Origin: Thermotoga sp. 4484_232
Lineage (GTDB): Bacteria; Thermotogota; Thermotogae; Thermotogales; Thermotogaceae
Reading direction: 5' to 3'
NCBI GenBank assembly: GCA_002084985.1
Contig: MZGO01000062.1
Location: 1-5,301, forward strand
DNA: 5,301 bases
In this document: piece after piece, positions 1-5,301 of the stretch
Layout of the letters: every line of letters starts with the position of its first letter
Numbering within the stretch: position 1 is the first letter of the stretch
Program-made: the position numbers and the translations under genes
Notes under the pieces: generated by a model
Told to the model about the DNA's origin: nothing
Seen by the model: only the letters and a program-made list of their open reading frames with translations
The model's database searches: none

Positions 1-200
1 GTATGTACAGGTGCTTTTATCCCTGCTTTCTTATGGAATACTGGCAGTCCCTTACTTTCAGGTATTCCCATCATCGATCTGAAAAGCTCATCCTTGAAAA
101 CACCGCCCAGTTCTTCGGTCACACTTTTAAAAATCGTTCTGTACAGTTTCTCGGAATCAACAAGAACACCGTCCATGTCAAATATGATGGCTTCCAACAT
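1..200 (-). CDS. HAD-superfamily hydrolase, beta-phosphoglucomutase-like (5' part only)
   Basis: The first 66 residues are present; the gene continues past the left edge. The N-terminus MLEAIIFDMDGVLVDSE carries HAD motif I, DxDGVLxDSE, with Asp8 as the expected phosphorylated nucleophile and Asp10 as the general acid/base. The following residues, including MMGIPESKGLP, look like the helical cap of subfamily I HAD enzymes such as beta-phosphoglucomutase and sugar-phosphate phosphatases, and resemble from memory the T. maritima protein TM1254. Motifs II-IV are outside the window, so the exact substrate cannot be told. A GGAGG (plus-strand 205-209) lies 4 nt before the ATG at 200. A TTG at 197 would have a better 7-nt spacing and give a MEAIIFDMDG start, so the start is uncertain by one codon. 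The gene is divergent from malE. If it is a true beta-phosphoglucomutase it would convert beta-glucose-1-phosphate from disaccharide phosphorolysis to glucose-6-phosphate, which would suit a maltose locus; this is inference. Confidence 0.85.
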   Translation of the reverse strand, partial: MLEAIIFDMDGVLVDSEKLYRTIFKSVTEELGGVFKDELFRSMMGIPESKGLPVFHKKAGIKAPVH

Positions 201-324
201 GCAACCTCCAACAAAACGTATTGATAAAGGCCGCAGATAACAGAATGTATAAGATGAAAAGACAAAGAAAAAGCAATAAATGATAAAATCTTTGTGTAAA
301 GACAAAATCAGGAGGTGGTTGGAG
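201..324. promoter_or_regulatory. Divergent intergenic region with candidate promoters for the HAD gene and malEFG
   Basis: This A-rich, 124-nt gap separates two divergent genes and must hold both promoters unless the HAD gene is read from further away. For malE, TGATAAAAT at 281-289 resembles an extended -10 (TGn plus TAAAAT), with only a poor -35 (AAGACA, 259-264, 19-nt spacer). TATAAG at 248-253 with TTGATA at 221-226 is an alternative, but its 21-nt spacer is too long. For the HAD gene, TATACA on the minus strand (246-251) with TTGCTT (271-276, 19-nt spacer) is a weak candidate. A short dyad, TTTGT-6 nt-ACAAA at 291-306, lies between the malE -10 candidate and the ribosome binding site and could be an operator. 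None of these matches a regulator motif I can name. The presence of promoters here is likely; their exact positions are guesses. Confidence 0.4.
310..317 (+). promoter_or_regulatory. malE ribosome binding site
   Basis: AGGAGGTG is a near-perfect Shine-Dalgarno sequence and lies 7 nt before the ATG at 325. It decides the start: the frame is open back to an ATG at 280, but that start would place this site inside the coding region and put a charged 15-residue extension ahead of a clear signal peptide. Confidence 0.9.
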
Positions 325-1503
325 ATGAAAAAGCTGATACTATTGATTTTAGTGATCTTTTCAGTCATGCTGATGGCTCAACCGAAATTGGTTATCTGGT
401 GCTCAGAAAAACAAGTGGATGTCCTTCAAAAACTTGGAGAGGAATTCCGCGCAAAATATGGTGTGGAAGTGGAAGTACAGCAGGTGGATTTTGGATCAAT
501 CAAACCAAAATTCCTGACTGCAGCTCCAGCCGGAGAAGGAGCGGATATAATAGTTGGAGCTCATGATTGGGTAGGAGAACTTGTTGTTAACGGTCTTTTA
601 GAACCTATTCCAGAGTTCGCCGATATGAAATATTTTTACGATACGGCCATAAACGCCTTTTCCTATGGTGGAAAGTTGTACGGTTTGCCTTATGCTATGG
701 AAGCGATCGCCCTCATATATAACAAAGAATACGTTGAAGAACCTCCAAAGTCGATTGATGAATTGATAGAGATGGCGAAAAGTATAGACGAAGAGTACGA
801 AGGGGAAGTTAGGGGATTCATCTACGACGTTGCCAATTTCTACTTCTCAGCTCCCTTCATATTCGGATACGGTGGATACGTTTTCAAGGAAACCCCGAAA
901 GGTCTGGATGTGAACGACATAGGACTTGCGAATGAGGGAGCCATAAAGGGTATGAAACTGATAAAAAGATTCGTCGATGAAGGGATCATAAAAGTGGGAG
1001 ATAACTACGGAATCATGGATTCCATGTTCAAAGAGGGAACAGCTGCCATGATAATAAATGGCCCTTGGGCGGTGAAAGCATACAGGGACGCTGGCATAGA
1101 CTACGGAATATCCGTTATACCAGATCTCGAGCCAGGTGTTCCCGCAAAACCATTCGTCGGTGTTCAGGGTTTCATGATCAACGCAAAGTCTCCCAATAAA
1201 CTCCTTGCTATAGAATTTCTGACGAACTTCATCGCTAAGAAAGACACGATGTACAAGCTCTACCTTGGAGATCCAAGGCTTCCAGCCAGGAAGGATGTCC
1301 TTGAGCTCATAAAGGATAATCCCGATGTGGTGGCTTTCACCAAGAGCGCCTCTATGGGTATTCCCATGCCGAATGTTCCTGAAATGGCACCGGTGTGGTC
1401 GGCCATGGGAGATGCTTTGAACCTCGTTATAAATGGAAAGGCAACACCTGAGGATGCCTTAAGGAACGCAGTCGAAAAGATCATCTCTCAAATAAAGAAG
1501 TGA
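325..1503 (+). CDS. malE: Maltose/maltodextrin-binding protein MalE
   Basis: This is the periplasmic substrate-binding protein (SBP family 1) of a maltose-type ABC importer, 392 residues long. Residues 1-18 form a type I signal peptide: MKK, then a hydrophobic core, with likely cleavage after MLMA before QPK. There is no lipobox Cys, so the mature protein should be soluble. Family landmarks also found in E. coli MalE appear in order: ADIIVGAHDWVG (73-84), YAMEAIALIYNKEYV (123-137), AAMIINGPWA (240-249), KPFVGVQGFMINAKSPNK (275-292), and MPNVPEMAPVWSAM (348-361). The sequence closely resembles what I recall of T. maritima MalE1/MalE2 (TM1204, TM1839), whose reported ligands are maltose, maltotriose and a few other oligosaccharides; the ligand range of this copy is not certain. 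It is the first gene of malE-malF-malG, with a strong ribosome binding site and an ATG start. A hairpin begins in its last codon. The protein appears complete. Confidence 0.96.
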   Translation: MKKLILLILVIFSVMLMAQPKLVIWCSEKQVDVLQKLGEEFRAKYGVEVEVQQVDFGSIKPKFLTAAPAGEGADIIVGAHDWVGELVVNGLLEPIPEFADMKYFYDTAINAFSYGGKLYGLPYAMEAIALIYNKEYVEEPPKSIDELIEMAKSIDEEYEGEVRGFIYDVANFYFSAPFIFGYGGYVFKETPKGLDVNDIGLANEGAIKGMKLIKRFVDEGIIKVGDNYGIMDSMFKEGTAAMIINGPWAVKAYRDAGIDYGISVIPDLEPGVPAKPFVGVQGFMINAKSPNKLLAIEFLTNFIAKKDTMYKLYLGDPRLPARKDVLELIKDNPDVVAFTKSASMGIPMPNVPEMAPVWSAMGDALNLVINGKATPEDALRNAVEKIISQIKK

Positions 1504-1526
1504 TGGGGGGAATCCCCCCATCACTT
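1498..1526 (+). other. Perfect 13-bp hairpin in the malE-malF intergenic region
   Basis: AAGTGATGGGGGG (1498-1510) and CCCCCCATCACTT (1514-1526) are exact reverse complements separated by a 3-nt AAT loop. The left arm contains the last malE codon and the TGA stop. Only three T residues end the structure (1525-1527) before GATTCG, so it lacks the U-tract of an efficient intrinsic terminator. The malF ribosome binding site begins 9 nt downstream and is not enclosed in the stem. The likely role is to protect the malE transcript 3' end or cause partial attenuation, so that binding protein is made in excess of permease. E. coli has REP elements with a comparable role between malE and malF. The structure is seen directly; its role is inferred. 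Confidence 0.85.
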
Positions 1527-1535
1527 TGATTCGCC

Positions 1536-1542
1536 AAGGAGG
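1536..1542 (+). promoter_or_regulatory. malF ribosome binding site (sets a GTG start)
   Basis: AAGGAGG lies 7 nt before the GTG at 1550. It rules out the longer frame that opens with TTG at 1526, which would begin in the last base of the hairpin and place this site inside the gene. Confidence 0.88.
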
Positions 1543-1549
1543 AAAAAAC

Positions 1550-3271
1550 GTGAAGTTCTTTTTAAAGATAGTGGGATGGTTTTTACTTCTTATTTTCAAC
1601 GCTTTCCTCTTCTGGAGTGTCATCTTCCTGTTCTCTCACGGTCTAAAAGGTCTCTCAACGGTCCTTCTGATAACACTTCTCATGATCGACTTTTTCATAT
1701 TCAACAGAAAAGCCTATCCATACCGCTATCTAATACCTGCTCTTTTCTTTCTCTTCGTTCTAGTTCTATACCCCATATATTTCACCATAAAAACAGCCTT
1801 TACCAATTATGGAACAGGCCATCTGATAACTAAAGAAGAAGCCCTGTATAGAATCTTGACGGATCCAAATTTCACCTATATAAGGGATGAGGAAAATCCT
1901 GTCCCTTATTCTGTGTTCTGCGTGTACGATGGTATAAAGCCAACCGATGATTTCTTGATACTCTTCAAAGTAAACGGGAAACTTCACATCGGTTTCAAAC
2001 CTCTTCCAAAGGAGAGAAGAGGAACTGAGATATTGTTGAGTGAAGGAAAACTTTCAATGATAGAAGAGATTGAGCATCTCCAGATCGTTCCTGAATCGAA
2101 GGATTTGGATGAGATCAAGGTGGTCAAATTGAAAGATAAAGTATACAAGCTCCTTTACAGTCCTGATATACCAGAAACCGTGAAATTCTCCGCTTTCTTT
2201 AAAACTGCCATTGGCCAGAAATATTTAAGCAAGGCAGAATACGTGCACCCAGATATAGGTACAATAGCACTCCGAATAGCCAAAGATGGCAAGTGGAGAT
2301 TTTTCAGAGTGGAAAGACTCTACAGGCTCAGCTACGTGGAGGAGATGGTGGGAAACAGATTGAAAACCAGAATGATCGTGGTGAATAACAGAACAGGGAG
2401 AAGATTGATAGAAGAAGATGGCGCTTTCTACGATATCGATGATGAAGGAAATAAGCATTTTGTCATAGGCTACATAGATTATGTTGGTACAAGAAACTTC
2501 GAAAGGATTGTAAAAGATCCAAAGATAGCTGGCCCTTTCCTGAAGATATTCATTTGGAACTTCATCTGGGCTTCTCTAAGCGTTGTTCTGACGTTCACCG
2601 TTGGCCTTGGATTTGCACTGATATTGAATGATAGATACCTAAGGGGTAGGGTCATCTACAGAACCCTGTTGATAATACCCTGGGCCGTTCCCGCCTTCAT
2701 ATCCGTTCTTGTCTGGCGCAACGGTATGTTCAACGAGACTTATGGTGTGATAAACAAGTTTTTACTTGGTAAAATCCTCGGTTTGGGGCCCATCAAATGG
2801 TTCAACGATCCCTTCTGGGCGAAGTTCGCCTGCTTGACAGTGAACACATGGCTTGGCTTTCCCTACATGATGACAGTCTCTTTAGGAGCACTTCAGAGTA
2901 TACCGGATGAACTTTACGAGGTTGCTTCGATAGATGGAGCAAACAGATGGCAAAGATTCTGGAGGATAACTTTCCCCTTAATCATGACGACGGTCGCCCC
3001 ATTGCTGGTGGGAAGTTTCGCTTTCAACTTCAACAACTTCGTCAACATATACCTTCTAACACAGGGAGGCCCTCCCATTCCAAATACAACAACGCCTGCT
3101 GGTGCTACCGACATACTGATCTCTTACACTTACAAATTGGCCTTTGAAGGGGCAAGAGGACAGGATTTTGGATTTGCGAGTGCGATATCCGTTATCATCT
3201 TCCTCTTGGTAGCTGGAATCAGCTTCGTGAATTTCAAAATATCCGGAGCGTTCGAAGAGGTGAGGAGGTAG
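1550..3271 (+). CDS. malF: Maltose/maltodextrin ABC transporter permease MalF
   Basis: This is the first transmembrane subunit of the maltose importer (binding-protein-dependent transport inner-membrane family), 573 residues from the GTG at 1550. Eight membrane segments are apparent, near residues 4-28, 34-51, 58-82, 330-358, 367-390, 424-447, 484-503 and 541-561, as in E. coli MalF. IPALFFLFVLVLYPIYFTIK and AFTNYG mark TM3. A large periplasmic loop (about 83-328) corresponds to the MalF P2 domain, which in E. coli contacts MalE. It is about 245 residues here against roughly 180 in E. coli. The coupling EAA loop is ELYEVASIDGANRWQRFWRI (454-473), which should dock on the ATPase. Other strong matches to E. 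coli MalF are NTWLGFPYMM (432-441), FNFNNFVNIYLLTQGGP (492-508), TTTPAGATDIL (513-523) and AFEGARGQDFG (531-541). The stop codon TAG shares its final G with the malG GTG start. The gene appears intact. Confidence 0.96.
   Translation: MKFFLKIVGWFLLLIFNAFLFWSVIFLFSHGLKGLSTVLLITLLMIDFFIFNRKAYPYRYLIPALFFLFVLVLYPIYFTIKTAFTNYGTGHLITKEEALYRILTDPNFTYIRDEENPVPYSVFCVYDGIKPTDDFLILFKVNGKLHIGFKPLPKERRGTEILLSEGKLSMIEEIEHLQIVPESKDLDEIKVVKLKDKVYKLLYSPDIPETVKFSAFFKTAIGQKYLSKAEYVHPDIGTIALRIAKDGKWRFFRVERLYRLSYVEEMVGNRLKTRMIVVNNRTGRRLIEEDGAFYDIDDEGNKHFVIGYIDYVGTRNFERIVKDPKIAGPFLKIFIWNFIWASLSVVLTFTVGLGFALILNDRYLRGRVIYRTLLIIPWAVPAFISVLVWRNGMFNETYGVINKFLLGKILGLGPIKWFNDPFWAKFACLTVNTWLGFPYMMTVSLGALQSIPDELYEVASIDGANRWQRFWRITFPLIMTTVAPLLVGSFAFNFNNFVNIYLLTQGGPPIPNTTTPAGATDILISYTYKLAFEGARGQDFGFASAISVIIFLLVAGISFVNFKISGAFEEVRR
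3258..3268 (+). promoter_or_regulatory. malG ribosome binding site inside the end of malF
   Basis: GAGGTGAGGAGG-type purine-rich sequence precedes the malG GTG at 3271. GAGGTGA (3258-3264) leaves a good 6-nt spacing, while GGAGG (3264-3268) leaves only 2 nt. With the one-base overlap (taGtg) this implies translational coupling of malG to malF. Confidence 0.7.
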
Positions 3272-5223
3272 TGATTCGAAAAAAACCTAGAGTTATAACA
3301 CACATTTTCCTGATATTCATGGTGTCGATAATACTCTTTCCCATCGTTTGGGTTGTTGGAACCTCTTTGAGGAGAGATGAAGCAGCGTTTTCATCAAAAC
3401 TCTTCTCCTCAAGACTCACGCTTCAGCACTATAGGGATCTCCTAAAACCGGAAAAGAATATACCGGTGCTGGTTCAAGACCTTCAGAATTTACTTTCCTT
3501 CTCTGGACGTTATGAAAACACATCTATAGAAGAGATAAACGGGAAAATAGTGGAGGATATAGAGATGTTCAAGCATTACATGAAAGAGAGTGAGGAGAGA
3601 TTCGAAACGGTTTTAAATTCCTATGATAAAATAGCGAGATTCTTGAATGAAAACTGGGAGACAATAAAAGAGGACGTTCTGAAACATCTAAGTGATGTGA
3701 AAGAATCCTTTGAAAGAGACGCAGAAACCCTTGGAGTGAGTGTTAAAGATGATCTCTACAAAGTAGTACTTTATGAGAGAATAGTCGGTCAAAGGTTCTC
3801 TTCGAAGGTTGTCAAATATCACCTGGAGGAGTTGTCGGAGATCCTTGAAAAGAGAATATCGGATGAGAAGGATTTTTACGAAGTTTTAGCAGAGCTCAAG
3901 AGAGTATATGAAAGCTTTTACGGGGCGCTAAAAAAAGACTTGAAAAATCTCTCGGAAGTTCTTGTGAAGTTGGAAAAGGATATGGAAGAAGAGGAAAGCA
4001 TTTACCAGAGCTTGGAGATGAAGATCCTATCCACAATCGAAAACATAAAGGTAGCGTACGTTCCTGAAATGCGATCTTTGAAGACAACTTTGGAAAACCT
4101 CCTGAAGATTCTAGAAGAGATACCAAAGTCCTCTTCCAACTTTGAGGTTGTTGTGGATGATTCTTCCCTGATGAACAGTTTGAAGGAAATTTCTCCAAGA
4201 ATAGAAAGACTGAAATCCCATCTTGGCCTGTTCGAAGGAATGAGCCTGGAGGATACTTTGAAAGAACTTTTGGAAACCACTGAGAACGTTCTACAAAGAG
4301 TTGAGAAACTCTCAACTGCTGATAAAAAGAAACCTCTCTTTTCAGATTTCATCGTGGTATACGATGATATATCGAAAGATTTGACGAGACTTTTCAGGGA
4401 TCTGGACGAGATGGTAATTGATCTTTCTCAAAAATTGGAAAAACTAAAAGTTTTAGAGAACAGGAGGAAGAATCTTATAAGAAAAAAGGAAGAGGTTCTC
4501 AAGAAAATCACGATGCTGGAGAAAAGATTGAGGCCTTTTGAAAACAAGTTGAGTGTCTATAGAAAAATGCTGATATTGAACGAATACATCAGTCTGTTGA
4601 AAAGCAAAATAACATCGGTGGATAAAATATCTGGATTTTCCTTGAAGGATATCCTCAAGTACGATCTCCTACTGAAATCTTTGAGAAGCATGTCATCCAA
4701 CAGTTCAGATTCTGGCCTTTCCAAAAGATCTCTGACCATCCTGAATAAGGTCTTGAACAAAATGAAGTGGATATCCGATTACAAGAGCTTTTGCAAGAGT
4801 TTCGACAGATTGAAGAAGAGGCTACCTCCTGTATTCAAAAAAACGAAGTGTCTGTTGAACGATTTCGAAAGATACTATCCTTTTCTTCTAAAGCTATCAT
4901 CTGAAGGTGTGTTCGTATCCTCAACTTCTTTAAATGAGCTTTACAATGTCATAAGAGCCGAGTACGTAGGGCCTATAAGTGGAGACCTTGGAATAGTGAG
5001 CAGGAAGTCTGGAGATCTGATCGATGAGATTCCGTTCAAACCTTTAAAAAAGGAATTCAAAAGGATAGATAGTAATCTATTCAGAATAAATCAAATATGG
5101 CAGCAGAAAACGAAGCACTATTTCCTGAGATGGGTTTTGAACTCCGTTGTGGTTTCAGGTCTTGTTGCCATCATAACAACTTTCGTATGCGCTTTGGGAG
5201 CTTATCCTGAGGTTTTGGGGTAG
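3271..5223 (+). CDS. malG: Maltose ABC transporter permease MalG, N-terminal part with giant coiled-coil insertion, ended by a frameshift
   Basis: The frame gives 650 residues from a GTG start. Residues 10-30 form TM1 (IFLIFMVSIILFPIVWVVG), followed by TSLRRDEAAF, which matches the E. coli MalG context AISLRQGNFA. Residues about 62-607 are an insertion absent from E. coli MalG (296 residues, short loop here). It is rich in Glu, Lys, Leu and Ser with heptad-like hydrophobic spacing, has few prolines and no membrane segment, so it is probably a long periplasmic coiled coil. A Ser-rich break lies near 473-484, and two Cys residues (508 and 527) may pair. TM2 begins near 620 (WVLNSVVVSGLVAIITTFV) and matches E. 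coli LWNSVKVAG. After ALGAYP (641-646) the frame reads EVLG and stops at TAG, where MalG should continue with F-A/S-R-M/L-R-F. The remaining segments, including the EAA loop, are lost from this frame. Thermotoga MalG proteins are, from memory, about 830 residues; 646 residues plus the roughly 180-residue E. coli tail agrees with this. Truncated as written. Confidence 0.9.
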   Translation: MIRKKPRVITHIFLIFMVSIILFPIVWVVGTSLRRDEAAFSSKLFSSRLTLQHYRDLLKPEKNIPVLVQDLQNLLSFSGRYENTSIEEINGKIVEDIEMFKHYMKESEERFETVLNSYDKIARFLNENWETIKEDVLKHLSDVKESFERDAETLGVSVKDDLYKVVLYERIVGQRFSSKVVKYHLEELSEILEKRISDEKDFYEVLAELKRVYESFYGALKKDLKNLSEVLVKLEKDMEEEESIYQSLEMKILSTIENIKVAYVPEMRSLKTTLENLLKILEEIPKSSSNFEVVVDDSSLMNSLKEISPRIERLKSHLGLFEGMSLEDTLKELLETTENVLQRVEKLSTADKKKPLFSDFIVVYDDISKDLTRLFRDLDEMVIDLSQKLEKLKVLENRRKNLIRKKEEVLKKITMLEKRLRPFENKLSVYRKMLILNEYISLLKSKITSVDKISGFSLKDILKYDLLLKSLRSMSSNSSDSGLSKRSLTILNKVLNKMKWISDYKSFCKSFDRLKKRLPPVFKKTKCLLNDFERYYPFLLKLSSEGVFVSSTSLNELYNVIRAEYVGPISGDLGIVSRKSGDLIDEIPFKPLKKEFKRIDSNLFRINQIWQQKTKHYFLRWVLNSVVVSGLVAIITTFVCALGAYPEVLG

Positions 5224-5301
5224 GCGATACGGTATAATGGTCCTTCTCCTCATACAGATGTTTCCAGCTATAATGTACATGGTTGCTCTATACGGCCTCT
5301 T
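5210..5301 (+). pseudogene. malG: MalG continuation in the +1 frame, downstream of the frameshift (runs off right edge)
   Basis: Read from 5210, the sequence encodes RFWGRRYGIM followed by VLLL and QMFPAIMYMVALYGL. This aligns with E. coli MalG RFPGKATLLKG followed by FQMFPAVLSLVALYAL, that is, the loop after TM2 and the start of TM3. It is therefore genuine malG coding sequence, shifted one base forward from the upstream frame. It is open to the window end, and the EAA loop and later membrane segments should lie beyond. An ATG at 5237 could restart translation 14 nt after the TAG stop, but only a weak purine run (GGGGTAGG, 5217-5224) precedes it at a 12-nt distance. A separate functional C-terminal polypeptide is possible but not supported by anything stronger. 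Confidence 0.8.

Noticed and set aside
3..224. Plus-strand open frame of 73 codons at the left edge
   Set aside because: It is antisense to the HAD gene, whose minus-strand frame has a clear catalytic motif and a ribosome binding site.
280..324. Upstream ATG that would lengthen MalE by 15 residues
   Set aside because: It has no Shine-Dalgarno sequence, would bury the strong AGGAGGTG at 310-317, and would place charged residues before a typical signal peptide.
1498..1530. Hairpin after malE read as an intrinsic terminator ending the operon
   Set aside because: Only three T residues follow the stem, and malF starts 23 nt later with its own ribosome binding site and no room for a separate promoter. 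Partial attenuation remains possible.
3896..4315. Antisense 139-codon open frame within malG, and other short frames on both strands
   Set aside because: They lie opposite or inside well-supported genes, have low-complexity Ser/Phe-rich translations typical of the complement of Lys/Glu-rich coding sequence, and show no convincing ribosome binding site or family motif.
3454..5091. The MalG insertion as a separate inserted gene or mobile element
   Set aside because: It is in frame throughout with TM1 and TM2, shows no terminal repeats or stop codons, and has codon use that looks like its flanks.
5212..5240. Programmed +1 frameshift or polymerase slippage at TTTTGGGG that would rescue MalG
   Set aside because: A +1 skip at GGG-T-AGG would restore the frame but would still replace the conserved F-A/S-R-M/L-R-F-W stretch with EVL. 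The 11-nt shortfall against homologs is better explained by a deletion. Not excluded without protein data.

Overview
The window looks like part of a maltose/maltodextrin ABC-importer operon from a hyperthermophilic bacterium of the order Thermotogales, most likely Thermotoga or a close relative. Three things point there. The binding protein closely resembles, from memory, the Thermotoga maritima maltose-binding proteins. The permease MalG carries a very long coiled-coil insertion that, as I recall, is seen in Thermotoga MalG proteins. Strong Shine-Dalgarno sequences of the GGAGG type precede the genes. The species, and which of the paralogous Thermotoga mal operons this is, cannot be fixed from the sequence alone.

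Layout: 1-200 (minus strand) is the 5' part of a HAD-family phosphatase/phosphomutase gene that runs off the left edge. 201-324 is a divergent intergenic region with a ribosome binding site at each end and weak candidate promoters. 325-1503 is malE, a secreted maltodextrin-binding protein. 1498-1526 is a perfect 13-bp hairpin that begins in the last codon of malE. 1550-3271 is malF, the first permease subunit, starting at GTG. 3271 onward is malG, the second permease subunit, starting at GTG and overlapping malF by one base. No MalK ATPase gene is visible, so the energising subunit must be encoded outside the window.

How the genes work together: MalE captures maltodextrins in the periplasm and delivers them to the MalF-MalG membrane pair, which an ATPase drives. 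The hairpin between malE and malF, and the weaker GTG starts of both permeases, fit the usual need for much more binding protein than permease. The divergent HAD gene resembles beta-phosphoglucomutases, which could link it to disaccharide phosphorolysis, but this is inference.

The two most notable points are in malG. First, a periplasmic insertion of about 545 residues, mostly charged heptad-like helix, sits between transmembrane segments 1 and 2; E. coli MalG has only a short loop there. Second, the reading frame breaks at about 5209-5223. After the conserved Ala-Tyr-Pro the frame reads four unrelated residues and a TAG stop, while the expected MalG sequence resumes one frame over and continues to the window edge. 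Comparison with E. coli MalG suggests that 11 nt are missing. As written, this malG encodes a protein truncated after two membrane segments, so the transporter would be inactive unless the gene is recoded, the assembly is wrong, or a paralog compensates.
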